This document shows, one piece after another, positions 25,730 to 35,817 of a stretch of DNA of 64,000 nucleotides. This stretch comes from Paenibacillus sp. BJ-4 (GTDB lineage: Bacteria; Bacillota; Bacilli; Paenibacillales; Paenibacillaceae): contig NZ_JAIVEM010000052.1 of assembly GCF_020404765.1 (NCBI RefSeq), positions 1 through 64,000 of the forward strand, read 5' to 3'. The translations under genes and the position numbers were made by a program. Position 1 is the stretch's first letter; the number at the start of each line of letters is the position of its first letter. Below the pieces are notes generated by a model. The model was not told where the DNA came from. It worked only from the letters and a program-made list of their open reading frames with translations, and searched no databases.

Positions 25730-27014
25730 ATGAGTCAGCTTGTTACAGCACTGTCTGAGGGGCAGGTCGTTTCGTATGTGGAAAAAATGATCCAGCAAAC
25801 ACGAGAACGAGAGCAGCAGCCTGTATGCGCCTAACCTGGACGCATTGAGAGAGCGGGCGCATCGTTGTGCGAACAGCTTGCCCGACGAATGCAGTTTGTT
25901 TTACGCGGTCAAAGCCAATCCCGATCCTCAATTGATCGCCAGTCTGCTTCCCATCGTAAAAGGCTTTGAAGCGGCATCGATTGGAGAAATTCGTATTATT
26001 CGTGAAGTGTCAGCTGACGTGCCGATTATATTTGGCGGTCCGGGCAAGAAGGATGCTGAAATTGAGGAAGCGCTGGAGCGGAATGTGATGCTGATTCATG
26101 CCGAAAGTCTACATGAATTGCAGCGTATCGGCTGGATTGCAGAACGCAGACAACAGCACGTATCAATTTTGCTGCGTGTTAATTTGCGGCGTACTTTGCC
26201 AGAGGCGAGCATTACAATGTCCGGTCGACCCACTCAATTTGGCATTGACGAAATTCAGGTACCGGAAGCGATCCGACTTGTCCAGAGCCTGCCGTTTGTG
26301 CAGCTAGAGGGCTTTCATATGCATTCCCTCTCCAACAACTTGGATGCCAGGCTACACGCACGCATGGTTGCTACGTATTTGCAATGCGTACAGGGCTGGA
26401 TTCAGGAGCACTCCCTGTCCATCCGCTATCTGAATGCAGGCGGCGGCTTTGGCATTTCGTATACCGATCTGGAGCGCAGATTCGAATGGAATGATTTTAT
26501 GGAGGAATTGCAGCAAGTGTGGAAGGACTATCGTATTCCCGGCATCCAGCTGATTTTTGAATCCGGGCGCTACATCGTGGCGCACTGCGGATATTATGCG
26601 GCTGAAGTCATCGACCTCAAAACAAATCATGATCAGCATTACGCCATTATTCGTGGGGGAACCCACCACTTTCGTTTGCCGGTATCGTGGCAGCATAATC
26701 AGCCTTTTGAGGTGATTGCTGTTGACGATTGGCCGTATCCTTTCCCGCGAACAGAGCGGCGACAAACAGCGGTGACCATTGCAGGAGAACTGTGTACACC
26801 CAAGGATGTGCTTGCACACGAGGTCTACGTAGAGCATTTGCGAATTTGGGATGTTCTGCTGTTCCACATTGCGGGGGCCTACGGCTGGACGATTTCGCAT
26901 CATGATTTCCTCAGCCATCCCCATCCGCATTTCTACTATATAGATAGGGCAACGACCACGGAAGATACAAAAACGATGTGCAGCCGTAACCCAAGGAGGA
27001 ATGAATCCGTATGA
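25730..27014 (+). pseudogene. PLP decarboxylase with a frameshift near its start (AcsE/SbnH-like)
   Basis: Fold III PLP decarboxylase of about 428 residues if repaired. The ATG at 25730 follows AAGGAGG by six bases and gives MSQLVTALSEGQVVSYVEKM to QQPVCA, then a stop near 25832. The family sequence resumes in another frame as NLDALRERAHRCANSLPDE, then the PLP lysine region LFYAVKANPDPQ, NAGGGFG, FESGRYIVA and GELCTPKD. Loss of two bases in GCCTAACCTGG fits. AcsE decarboxylates the citryl-serine intermediate in achromobactin synthesis. A rescued short product from TTG 25845 would lack the N-terminal strand. Sequencing error is possible. Confidence 0.85.
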
Positions 27015-29086
27015 AGTCCACATTAAGCACGACCCCGGTGCTTTTATCCGAAGAAACAATGCGTCTGCAAAGGCAAAAACGGGCTGAAAGCCATGTTATG
27101 CAGGATCTGATGAATACACTGCTAGCGGAAGGGTTTTGGGAGCATGCTGACGTTGAGTTGTTGTCTATCCCGCAATGGCAGAGCTACTATACTAGCGTTC
27201 AGCCTGAATTAGGCGACTTGTTTTCTTTTAAGGATCATGAAGCTGCTGACCCCAATGGGGATACGGCTGCAAATGGCGGTCCGATTAGCATTTACCGCTG
27301 GTGGGTGGATCGAGAGCAGCAGCACAGTATCCTATTCCCAGTACAGGCTGCGGCGATTCAGCCCTATCGCTACCTGCGTTCAGGTGGAGTGTACGAAATT
27401 CGACGGCAGCCAGAGGGAGAAGAACTCCATGCCACAAGGCTTCACCCGGTGGCGCTGATGCAGCGCATAATTGAGGAATGTCTGGACGAGGAATATCGTC
27501 GCCAGGAAGGAGTAGGGCGGTTTGTCCAGCTTCTGGAGCAGACGATCCAGCAAACCGCATGGTCGCTGGATAGTGGATTGGAGGATGACAATATACTGGG
27601 AATATCGCCTACAGCGGCTTTTCAACGCCTGGAACAGCATTCCTCGTTGCGTGATCGCCCTTTTCACCCTGTATCCAAGGCTAAAACAGGCTTGAACGAG
27701 CAGGACTATCGAAAATATATCGCTGAATTTGGACAGGATATCACGCTAAGCTGGGTAGCACTTCGCAAGGACGCGATAATGACCGGAGTGGGCATCAAAC
27801 AAGGGCCTCATTTTGCGGACACCAAAGCAGAAGCAAACGCAGCCGAAGCTAAACCGGACATGCAACTTCCATACGCTGGACAGCAGCCCGCCGACCTTCT
27901 TCTGTCCAGCTCTGAACGTCAGCTCGTAGAGCAGGAGATGCAGGAACGCGGGCTAACTGTCGACTATATCGCGATACCCGTTCATCCATGGCAGCTCACG
28001 CATATGCTGCCCCAACAACTGCATGCTGAGCAGGCAGACAACGTGTGGATTCCGCTGGATGTAAAGGCTGGAACGTTTCAGGCAACCTCGTCTGTACGCT
28101 CCTTGTCTCCGAAGGATGGAGGTCCGAATTATGTGAAGCTGCCCTTGAGTGTATTTTCACTGGGGGCATCCCGTTATTTGCCTGCTGTGAAGCTGATTAA
28201 CGGGGATCGCGGACAAACCTTATTGCAGCAAGCCAAAGCACGGGACCCGCAGCTTCAGGAGCGATTATTTTTATGCGATGAAGGCTCGTGGTGGGCTTAT
28301 ATGCCGAAAAATGGCAGCCTGTATGACGATCCACCCCGGCACTTGGCTGCGATGGCGCGGATTTATCCGCACGAATTAATCCATGATCCTGCTGTTCGCC
28401 TCATTCCCATGTCTGCGTTGGCTGCAAGCCAGCATTATTTTTTCCGGGAATGGGCTGCTGAGCGCGGACTTCCTGACACGGCAGCTTCGGTACAACAGCT
28501 GTTCGGTGAAGTATGCCTGACGTTTTTTGAAATTATGCTGCGTCTGTACCGCATCGGGCTCATGCCTGAGATCCATGGACAAAACTGTGTGCTGGTTTGG
28601 AAAAAAGGAAAGATCGAACACATTTTGCTACGCGACCATGACTCCGTGCGTCTGCATCTGCCCTGGCTGACAGAGCAAGGGATTGCCGATCCTGAATACC
28701 AAATCCGCCCCGGCTATTCCAACAGCCTATACAATGAAACACCGAAGAAATTGCTGTTCTACCTGCAAACGCTGGGTATTCAAGTCAATCTGTACGCCAT
28801 TATAGATACACTTTCTGATATGTACGGCATAGACGAACCGTCCCTGTGGTTTGTATTAAGGCAGCAATTGGAGAACGCGATCCACCGCGTGCCCTTCAAA
28901 GCGGATGTTCGTCGGGAAATCAAACAAATTGTATTTGAAAATCCGGAGTGGCCGCTCAAGCTACTGGTTAAGCCTTTGCTGGAGCAGTCCGGCGTACCTG
29001 GCAGCATGCCGTCGGGTCAAAGTCGCATACAGAACCCGTTTCATCATTTGAATGTTTCTCATTCCAAGAATTTAGAACCTTTATAA
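27011..29086 (+). CDS. NIS siderophore synthetase (third, AcsA/SbnF-like)
   Basis: 691 residues, longer than most family members because of an Ala/Glu-rich insert (TKAEANAAEAKPDMQ, near residue 280). Motifs: SLRDRPFHPVSKAKTGL near residue 217, IPVHPWQLTHML near 325, TSSVRSLSPKDGGPNYVKLP near 360 and EIHGQNCVLVWKKG near 520, ending in the FhuF-like C-terminal region. The RDRPFHP variant separates it from the GHPxHP forms of the two other synthetases. ATGA overlap with the decarboxylase. It probably performs the final condensation. Confidence 0.9.
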   Translation: MKSTLSTTPVLLSEETMRLQRQKRAESHVMQDLMNTLLAEGFWEHADVELLSIPQWQSYYTSVQPELGDLFSFKDHEAADPNGDTAANGGPISIYRWWVDREQQHSILFPVQAAAIQPYRYLRSGGVYEIRRQPEGEELHATRLHPVALMQRIIEECLDEEYRRQEGVGRFVQLLEQTIQQTAWSLDSGLEDDNILGISPTAAFQRLEQHSSLRDRPFHPVSKAKTGLNEQDYRKYIAEFGQDITLSWVALRKDAIMTGVGIKQGPHFADTKAEANAAEAKPDMQLPYAGQQPADLLLSSSERQLVEQEMQERGLTVDYIAIPVHPWQLTHMLPQQLHAEQADNVWIPLDVKAGTFQATSSVRSLSPKDGGPNYVKLPLSVFSLGASRYLPAVKLINGDRGQTLLQQAKARDPQLQERLFLCDEGSWWAYMPKNGSLYDDPPRHLAAMARIYPHELIHDPAVRLIPMSALAASQHYFFREWAAERGLPDTAASVQQLFGEVCLTFFEIMLRLYRIGLMPEIHGQNCVLVWKKGKIEHILLRDHDSVRLHLPWLTEQGIADPEYQIRPGYSNSLYNETPKKLLFYLQTLGIQVNLYAIIDTLSDMYGIDEPSLWFVLRQQLENAIHRVPFKADVRREIKQIVFENPEWPLKLLVKPLLEQSGVPGSMPSGQSRIQNPFHHLNVSHSKNLEPL

Positions 29087-29105
29087 GCTTGAGCGCAATT
29101 CCATT

Positions 29106-29175
29106 TTGCAAAATCCGACTCAGTCTATATATAATGAAAAGAGTTCTCATAGAATCGAGAACAATTATCAATATA
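29106..29175 (+). promoter_or_regulatory. Promoter with weak Fur-like site before the AraC-SBP gene
   Basis: TTGCAA (29106-29111) and TATAAT (29130-29135) are 18 bases apart. GAGAACAATTATCAATATA at 29157-29175 matches the 19-base Fur consensus at about 14 positions. Confidence 0.55.
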
Positions 29176-29192
29176 TAGAAAGGCTGGGAGCC

Positions 29193-30809
29193 ATGAATAC
29201 GCAGGATCAATCTTTTTCTTCATTTCTTTATAAACTGCAAGATATTCAGCATGTATGCTCTGGTCGCTCTTCCTCCCGGCAAGAAACGTCTTTTCATACG
29301 TTGTTATTATTTAATGAAGGGGAAGGGGATATCGTCATTGATGGAATGACGCATCCTCTTTACCGTCAAAAGGGCTTTATGCTCGCCCCCGGCGCAGTCA
29401 TGAAGCTCCATATGTTATCCGGCGCTCCGGCGGATTATTACGTCATCCGCTTTCTGGCATTACAGCCGTCCGGGGAGTCGGACTGTTACATACCTGCAGA
29501 GGCCATCGGACCACATGAATGGAACATTCCCCACTTTCGATTTGTAATGGATCGGGTGGAGGAAATCGAGAAAAAGCATCATTGTGATCGTATATGGGAC
29601 CAAATGAAGGCCAATATTTTATTTCAGGAAATGCTGATGTCATTGTTTCAGCATGTGAGCCGTCATCAGAAGCCGGACGTGCAACAGGCGGTGACCTTGA
29701 CGCTCCATTACATGGAGCAGCATTATGCTTCCGACATTACGCGTGACAAGCTGGCAGAACTGGCAGGAATGAGTGCTGATTATTATTCGCGTATGTTCAA
29801 AAAAATGATCGGCAAAAGTCCGATGGAATATTTGACAGACATCCGTATTAATCACGCGAAGCAAGCGCTGGTGCTCACGCGTGATTCTTTTCGTACCATT
29901 GCTCATGGTGCCGGCTTTAGCGATGAATTCTATTTTAGCCGTAAATTTAAAGCAGCCACTGGACGTTCCCCCTCAGCGTACGTCAACACCATTCGATATA
30001 CAGATAAAATCGCTTCGCTTAAGCATCTGTTAACCGGACATTTGGTTGCACTGGGCATAGAGCCGTATGCAGCGGTGATGAATAAGGCTTACCCTGTCAC
30101 CGAAGGCTTTTGCAATACGATATCAGTTGGAGAGGTTCAGCCCGATCTGGAAAGGCTGATGTCAGCCCGGCCTGAGCTGATTTTAACCTGTGAATTCAGG
30201 GATTTTGAAAAGTCAAAAAAAGAAAAAATGTACGAGCAGATTGCGCCCACCGTCACCGTGCCCTTTTTCCAAAGCTGGCGCACTCATTTTCAGTCGATTG
30301 CCCGTATTGTCGGCAAGGATGCGGAAGCGTTGGAATGGTTGGAGCGATATGAAACAAAAGCAGAACGGATTTCCCGAAAGGTCAGGCAAAAGCTCGGTGG
30401 GGAGAGCGTGCTGATCGTTGGGATCGGCAATCAAAAAATGTGTGTGTATGGACAGCGGAATGTGGGAACGGTTTTGTATGGAGATTTGAAGCTGGCGATG
30501 CCTGCGGGCGTGGAGAATATTGCCCATTACCGTGAGGTCGCGGTGAACGAGCTGAATGAATTTGATGCAGACCGCATCCTGCTGACGTGTTATCGCCATT
30601 ATGGAAACGCCTGTGAAGAACAAACGATTCAGCAAGAGTGTCTGGCTCTATGGCGCTCTCCCGAATGGCAACAACTGAAGGCGGTACGGAACGGGGCTGT
30701 ACACCATATGTGTGAAAGCCGACATCTGTATACATGCTATACATCGTTGTCTCACGATCTGTTATTGGACAAATCGTTAGAACTGTTGTTGTCTGATTCG
30801 TCCAAATAA
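29193..30809 (+). CDS. AraC-family activator fused to a siderophore-binding domain (Btr-like)
   Basis: 538 residues from the ATG at 29193, preceded by AGGCTGGGAG. Residues 1-150 form a cupin-like AraC sensor, about 165-265 carry the double HTH (DKLAELAGMSADYYSRMFKK, FRTIAHGAGFSDEFYFSRKF), and about 270-538 form a periplasmic-binding-protein fold (LIVGIGNQKMCVYGQRN). In Bacillus Btr such a cytoplasmic domain binds ferric siderophore and activates uptake genes. Its place between biosynthesis and import genes supports control of both by the imported siderophore. Confidence 0.9.
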   Translation: MNTQDQSFSSFLYKLQDIQHVCSGRSSSRQETSFHTLLLFNEGEGDIVIDGMTHPLYRQKGFMLAPGAVMKLHMLSGAPADYYVIRFLALQPSGESDCYIPAEAIGPHEWNIPHFRFVMDRVEEIEKKHHCDRIWDQMKANILFQEMLMSLFQHVSRHQKPDVQQAVTLTLHYMEQHYASDITRDKLAELAGMSADYYSRMFKKMIGKSPMEYLTDIRINHAKQALVLTRDSFRTIAHGAGFSDEFYFSRKFKAATGRSPSAYVNTIRYTDKIASLKHLLTGHLVALGIEPYAAVMNKAYPVTEGFCNTISVGEVQPDLERLMSARPELILTCEFRDFEKSKKEKMYEQIAPTVTVPFFQSWRTHFQSIARIVGKDAEALEWLERYETKAERISRKVRQKLGGESVLIVGIGNQKMCVYGQRNVGTVLYGDLKLAMPAGVENIAHYREVAVNELNEFDADRILLTCYRHYGNACEEQTIQQECLALWRSPEWQQLKAVRNGAVHHMCESRHLYTCYTSLSHDLLLDKSLELLLSDSSK

Positions 30810-30859
30810 AGGACGCTAACGTCCATGGTCATCATAAGACCCCTCCTTATAATTAATAA

Positions 30860-30874
30860 TGAGAATCAATATCA
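30860..30874. promoter_or_regulatory. Fur box of the siderophore import operon
   Basis: TGAGAATCAATATCA matches TGATAATNATTATCA at all but two specified bases and is extended by flanking AATAA/TTATT. It precedes the binding-protein gene by about 30 bases. Confidence 0.87.
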
Positions 30875-30906
30875 TTATTGGCGATCTAAATAGGGGGAAT
30901 AGAGAA

Positions 30907-31884
30907 ATGTTTCGAGCATCAAGCAAAGGGAGTATAAGGGCTGCGCTCATGGTTGTACTGCTGCTTTTATCAGGCTGCGGTGCTGGAGGCGCGGGTACGA
31001 GTGCGAATTCCGGTGAAGCGCCGGGGACTGCCTCAACCGACTCCGTACGTACCATTGAGCATGTCTTGGGAAAAACCGAAATTAAAGGTACACCCAAGCG
31101 GGTGGTAACGCTGTATAACGGAGCCAACGATGTTATGATCGCCTATGGTATCAAGCCTGTGGGGATTGTAGAGTCACATGGAACGGAGCCCGTGTATGAC
31201 TATTTAAAAAAGGATCTCGCAGGCATTCCTACGGTCGGATTGGAAACACAACCGAATCTGGAGGAGATTTATAATCTCAAACCGGATGTCATCATTGCAA
31301 CCCGCTTCCGCAACGAGGCGACGTACCAGCAATTATCGGAAATTGCGCCTACTGTGGCCGTTAATGAAGTGTATGAATGGAAGGAAACCGTAAAGCTGAT
31401 CGGACAAGTGTTGAATCAGGAGGACAAAGGAACACAATTGCTGGCAGATTGGGATCGACGCGTAGCGGATTTCAGGACGAAAATGGATGACCGCCTGCCG
31501 ATCAAGGCCTCCATTGTTAATTTCCGCGCAGATCATGCACGTATTTATTATATGGGCTATGCCGGGAAAATTCTGAAGGAGCTGGGCTTTACCCGCCCTC
31601 CTGCACAAGAAGGGGATAAGTGGGGAATCAAAGTCAACAGCAAGGAAAGCATACCGGATATGAATGCAGATACTTTATTTGTGTTTAACTCCGGCAAGGA
31701 TCAAGCCGCGATTGAAAAAAATTATGAAGCCTGGACCCGCCATCCTTTATGGAAAAACCTTGATGCATACAAGAAAAATAGCATTTTTAAGGTCGACGAA
31801 GTGAACTGGAATTTGGCTGGAGGCTATCTGAGTGCGAATCGGATGCTGGATGATCTTTATAAAATTTATGATCTGAAATCATAA
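30907..31884 (+). CDS. Ferric-siderophore binding lipoprotein (YfiY-like)
   Basis: 325 residues from the ATG at 30907, nine bases after AGGGGGA. Lipobox LLLSGC near residue 25. FhuD/CeuE-type fold: TPKRVVTLYNGANDVMIAYG, LEEIYNLKPDVIIATRF and NLAGGYLSANRMLDDLY. The operon order (binding protein, two FecCD permeases, ATPase) resembles the YfiY-YfiZ-YfhA-YusV system for citrate-hydroxamate siderophores. The likely ligand is the ferric product of the upstream operon. Confidence 0.9.
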   Translation: MFRASSKGSIRAALMVVLLLLSGCGAGGAGTSANSGEAPGTASTDSVRTIEHVLGKTEIKGTPKRVVTLYNGANDVMIAYGIKPVGIVESHGTEPVYDYLKKDLAGIPTVGLETQPNLEEIYNLKPDVIIATRFRNEATYQQLSEIAPTVAVNEVYEWKETVKLIGQVLNQEDKGTQLLADWDRRVADFRTKMDDRLPIKASIVNFRADHARIYYMGYAGKILKELGFTRPPAQEGDKWGIKVNSKESIPDMNADTLFVFNSGKDQAAIEKNYEAWTRHPLWKNLDAYKKNSIFKVDEVNWNLAGGYLSANRMLDDLYKIYDLKS

Positions 31885-31994
31885 ACCTACATGACAATAA
31901 GAACGACGGAAATACAGCAGAGGGGTGAGGGGGGTTATCTCTCATCCTTCTTTTGTGTTGTACGAGGCTGTTGGAAGAGTGAGGCTATGCAACG

Positions 31995-32993
31995 ATGCTA
32001 ACGACAAATGTAAGAAAATGGATTGGACTTGGTGTATGCCTGATTTTGTTGATAGGAGCTTTAGCTCTTGGCCTGCTGATGGGCAGAACGCTGATTCCCC
32101 CGGAATTTATGATATCTTCCCTACTGCATTATGATGCTCAAAATGTAGAGCATGTGCTGATATATACTGAACGTTTGCCGCGCACAGTCATTGCTGCTGT
32201 TGCAGGTGCGAGCTTGGCGATGGCTGGAGCCTTCATGCAGGCACTTACTCGCAACCCGTTGGCTTCGCCCAGTACGTTCGGTATCAATGCGGGGGCTTTG
32301 TTCTTCGTCTCTATTGCTGCGGTTGTGTTTTCGGTCGAGTCCATGATGGCTCTGATGGGCTTTGCCTTGATCGGCGCAGGGCTGGCGGCTGTATTGGTGT
32401 ATATCATTGGATCATTAGGCAGGGATGGGTTGACGCCGATCAAGATTGTATTGTCCGGCTCTGCCATTCACGCCTTGTTTATGTCCATGATCCAGATTAT
32501 TTTGGTGATGAATGAAACGGGGATGCAAAATGTGTTATTCTGGATGGCTGGCTCTGTCAGCGGACGTTCGCTGGAGATGCTGCAGCCTTTATTTCCTTTT
32601 ATGCTGGTGGCGGGGATCTCGGCGATGTTTATGGGTAGAGCGGTGAATCTGCTCGTGACCGGGGAAGATGTAGCGAAGGGCCTGGGGCAAAATACGTTAT
32701 GGGTAAAATGCGCGATGGGTCTCATTGTTGTGGTGCTAGCTGGATGTTCTGTTGCTATTGCGGGGGCGATTGGCTTTGTCGGTCTGGTCATTCCGCATGT
32801 GGCTCGTGCTTTGGTGGGTGCGGATTACCGCTGGATTACCCCTTTTTCGGCGGTATTAGGTGCTTTGCTATTAGTGTCGGCTGATACTGCCGCCAGAGTG
32901 CTGATTTCACCGCAGGAAATTCCGATTGGCGTCATTACAGCTTTGATCGGGGTTCCCTTGTTCATCTATATTGCTCGTAAAGGGGGAGCGTGA
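31995..32993 (+). CDS. FecCD-family siderophore permease (YfiZ-like)
   Basis: 332 residues, about nine hydrophobic spans. RLPRTVIAAVAGASLAMAGA, RNPLASPSTFGINAGA and GAIGFVGLVIPHVARALVG are FecCD signatures. Pairs with the next permease to form a heterodimeric channel. The 110 bases before it contain a GA-rich stretch and CTCTCATCC that could form a weak attenuator-like hairpin. Confidence 0.92.
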   Translation: MLTTNVRKWIGLGVCLILLIGALALGLLMGRTLIPPEFMISSLLHYDAQNVEHVLIYTERLPRTVIAAVAGASLAMAGAFMQALTRNPLASPSTFGINAGALFFVSIAAVVFSVESMMALMGFALIGAGLAAVLVYIIGSLGRDGLTPIKIVLSGSAIHALFMSMIQIILVMNETGMQNVLFWMAGSVSGRSLEMLQPLFPFMLVAGISAMFMGRAVNLLVTGEDVAKGLGQNTLWVKCAMGLIVVVLAGCSVAIAGAIGFVGLVIPHVARALVGADYRWITPFSAVLGALLLVSADTAARVLISPQEIPIGVITALIGVPLFIYIARKGGA

Positions 32994-32995
32994 AA

Positions 32996-34087
32996 ATGAA
33001 GCGTGTGAACGTGAAGCATGGTGTCAGTACAGGCAGGTTGAACATGAAGCGTTATGTGACACTGCGGAGCAGAAACGGCCAATTTCATATCCAGTTGGAA
33101 AAGAAAGCGTTATGGATGATGGGTGGATTGGCCTTGGCGCTTCTGATCATGGGGGTGATCAGTGTGGGCTGGGGGGATACCTATGTACATCCTTGGGAAG
33201 TTCTTCGAGCAATATGGGGACGCAGCTCAGGTGAACATGACTTTATTTTATACAGGCTGCGGTTCCCACGAGCGGTTACAGGGGTGCTGGTTGGCGCGGC
33301 TTTGGGCATCGCGGGAGCGGTGCTTCAGGGTATTATTCGCAATCCGCTGGCATCCCCGGATATCCTCGGCATTACAGGCGGGGCATCTGTAGCAGCGGTT
33401 ACGTTCATTGCTTATGGAGGAGCTGTTTTGAGCTTTCAATGGCTGCCTGTGGCGGCTGTCGCTGGTGCACTGGTCGTATCACTGCTGGTGTATATGCTGG
33501 CCTGGAAGGATGGTGTAACGCCCATCCGATTGGTGTTGGTGGGAATTGGTTTGGCTTCTGCCATGAGTTCGGTTACGACGCTGATGTTGGTCATGAGCTC
33601 TTCCTTTACAGCCGGCAAGGCTTATATTTGGCTGACGGGCAGCGTGTATGGAGCGTCGTGGAGCAACGTATATACGATGTTGATTTCTATTGGGGTCTGT
33701 ACACCTCTCGTTCTCTATTTTACGCGTAGTCTCAATACACAGGAGCTGGGGGACGATGTGGCTACCGGACTGGGTGTAGAGGTGCAGCGGCACCGTGTGC
33801 TGCTGCTACTGCTCAGTGTGATTCTCGTCGGAACTGCGGTAGCAGTCGCGGGAGCGATTGGTTTTGTTGGATTAATCGCACCCCATATTGCACGTCGATT
33901 GGTAGGCCGCTCTATCGGAGGGCTGACGCTGGTGTCAGCACTGGTAGGGGGATTGCTGGTATATCTCGCTGATTTGCTGGCCCGCACGGCCTTTTATCCC
34001 ATTGATATTCCCGCAGGCATTTTTACAGCAGGAGTAGGGGCACCGTTTTTTCTGTATTTACTGCTTCAGCGACGGAATCGGCATTAA
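32996..34087 (+). CDS. FecCD-family siderophore permease (YfhA-like)
   Basis: 363 residues from the ATG at 32996, eight bases after AGGGGGA; a GTG at 32990 overlaps that site. RFPRAVTGVLVGAALGIAGA, RNPLASPDILGITGGA and GAIGFVGLIAPHIARRLVG are present. A basic N-terminal extension of about 45 residues precedes the first span. Partner of the preceding permease, two bases after its stop. Confidence 0.92.
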   Translation: MKRVNVKHGVSTGRLNMKRYVTLRSRNGQFHIQLEKKALWMMGGLALALLIMGVISVGWGDTYVHPWEVLRAIWGRSSGEHDFILYRLRFPRAVTGVLVGAALGIAGAVLQGIIRNPLASPDILGITGGASVAAVTFIAYGGAVLSFQWLPVAAVAGALVVSLLVYMLAWKDGVTPIRLVLVGIGLASAMSSVTTLMLVMSSSFTAGKAYIWLTGSVYGASWSNVYTMLISIGVCTPLVLYFTRSLNTQELGDDVATGLGVEVQRHRVLLLLLSVILVGTAVAVAGAIGFVGLIAPHIARRLVGRSIGGLTLVSALVGGLLVYLADLLARTAFYPIDIPAGIFTAGVGAPFFLYLLLQRRNRH

Positions 34088-34132
34088 GGGCGGACTGAAA
34101 TAGATGACTTTATGAAATGGGAGGGAAGCTGC

Positions 34133-34948
34133 ATGGGTTTAGAGATGAAAGACCTGCAGATTAACTATGGGACAGACCCGATTATTCAAGAGCTGGACCT
34201 GCAAATTCCGGAGGGAAAGATTACGGTACTGGTAGGCAGTAATGGCTGTGGAAAATCGACGATTTTACGTGCCATGGCACGGCTGTTAAAGCCTGCGGCG
34301 GGGGCGGTGCTGCTGGATGGGCAGTCGATTGCCCAGCTCCCCTCCAAGCAAATTGCCAAAAGGCTGTCCATTTTGCCACAGGGACCCTCAGCACCGGAAG
34401 GACTAACGGTATATCAGTTGGTCAAGCAGGGCAGATATCCGCACCAAAGCTGGCTCAAGCAGTGGTCGGCAGAGGATGAGACACAGGTGCAAAATGCACT
34501 GCGAGCGACGCAATTAGAGGCTTTTGCAGACCGACCAGTGGATTCGTTATCGGGTGGACAGCGCCAGCGTGCGTGGATTTCCATGACTTTGGCGCAGGGG
34601 ACGGACATGATTTTACTGGATGAACCGACGACTTATTTGGACATGACACATCAAATTGAGATTCTGGACCTGCTGTTTGACCTAAATGAACGCGAAGGAC
34701 GGACCATTGTCATGGTGCTGCATGATCTGAATTTGGCTTGTCGTTATGCGCACCATATGGTTGCAGTACACGATAAGCGGATTTATGCGCAGGGAAAGCC
34801 GGAAGAAATCATGACCTCTGAGACGGTGGAAGCCGTATTCCAGCTGCGCTGTCAAGTTATTGCTGATCCGTTGTACGGAACACCGATGTTTATTCCTCAT
34901 GGAAAGGGGAGGAAGATGGATGCCGTACGGCAAAAGGTCCTCGTTTGA
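34133..34948 (+). CDS. Siderophore ABC transporter ATPase (YusV/FecE-like)
   Basis: 271 residues from the ATG at 34133, after GGGAGGGAAG. Walker [10 protein letters not shown], signature LSGGQRQR, Walker [12 protein letters not shown] and [12 protein letters not shown]. Supplies energy for the two permeases before it. Its C-terminus overlaps the FhuF-like gene by 29 bases. Confidence 0.93.
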   Translation: MGLEMKDLQINYGTDPIIQELDLQIPEGKITVLVGSNGCGKSTILRAMARLLKPAAGAVLLDGQSIAQLPSKQIAKRLSILPQGPSAPEGLTVYQLVKQGRYPHQSWLKQWSAEDETQVQNALRATQLEAFADRPVDSLSGGQRQRAWISMTLAQGTDMILLDEPTTYLDMTHQIEILDLLFDLNEREGRTIVMVLHDLNLACRYAHHMVAVHDKRIYAQGKPEEIMTSETVEAVFQLRCQVIADPLYGTPMFIPHGKGRKMDAVRQKVLV

Positions 34949-35798
34949 GCCTACGGAGTGGTCGTATCTCACGGAAAAACTGCGAATAAGCAGCGATGTA
35001 CAAGCACCAATGGGCCGATACGATCTACGCGCTGCCGATTTGCTGGATGCATCTTCATGTACCCTGTATCTGGATCGTCTGTCAGAACTGCATGATTTTT
35101 CTTCACGTAAGGTAACGGCCTCTGCCTTGGCAAAACGATACGGTTTTTTGATCGTATCCCCGGCTCTGTATGCGATGTCTGTGTATAACAAGACACTGGA
35201 GCTTGGGATTGCCGATTGTGCAATTCGCTCTGATTTTGTCAAGGATACATGGCTTCCGAGGCTGCATTTGAGCAGACTGCGAGTTACAGAATATGGTACG
35301 GAATATGGCGGTGAAACGGAACATGGGGACAGGGACAACGGTGATACAGCCCAGCATCAGCAACAGCGTCATGCTTGGCGTGATTACGTCATCGGGCAGG
35401 TATTTGCAGAGCATTTGGCCCCGATTTGGCACTCGGTTTCTGCTGTTGCTTCCATTCCGAGAACGGTATTATGGGAAAACACCGCCATCTATGTCTATGC
35501 GCTGTATGAGAACCGCATCCGGCAGGAGGTGAGTGGCGGGGAGCTGTTGCGGATAGAAGAGGATTTTAAATACTTGATCTGTGAAGCACCGGCTCATTTG
35601 TTTGGTGAACGACACAACCCGCTGGCTCGGTATGCGGACTCTGCTCGTACACAGCGTACCCCGATGACCTCAGTATCCACCGCATCTATGGATACGGTGC
35701 AAGCAGTACGTGTGCGCAAAACCTGCTGTTATTTTTATCAGATGAAGGACAAGGGCGGCTATTGCCCTACCTGTCCCAAAATACATGGTACGAGTTAA
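34920..35798 (+). CDS. FhuF-like [2Fe-2S] ferric-siderophore reductase
   Basis: About 292 residues from the ATG at 34920, seven bases after GGGGAGG. The IucA/FhuF-like body contains [20 protein letters not shown]. The C-terminus has [18 protein letters not shown] followed by PTC, a CC-x11-CxxC iron-sulfur motif like that of FhuF. Such proteins reduce ferric siderophore in the cytoplasm to release iron. The central segment is insert-rich ([11 protein letters not shown]) and unlike typical members. Confidence 0.85.
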   Translation: MPYGKRSSFEPTEWSYLTEKLRISSDVQAPMGRYDLRAADLLDASSCTLYLDRLSELHDFSSRKVTASALAKRYGFLIVSPALYAMSVYNKTLELGIADCAIRSDFVKDTWLPRLHLSRLRVTEYGTEYGGETEHGDRDNGDTAQHQQQRHAWRDYVIGQVFAEHLAPIWHSVSAVASIPRTVLWENTAIYVYALYENRIRQEVSGGELLRIEEDFKYLICEAPAHLFGERHNPLARYADSARTQRTPMTSVSTASMDTVQAVRVRKTCCYFYQMKDKGGYCPTCPKIHGTS

Positions 35799-35817
35799 GT
35801 AGAAGGAGCTGGTATAC

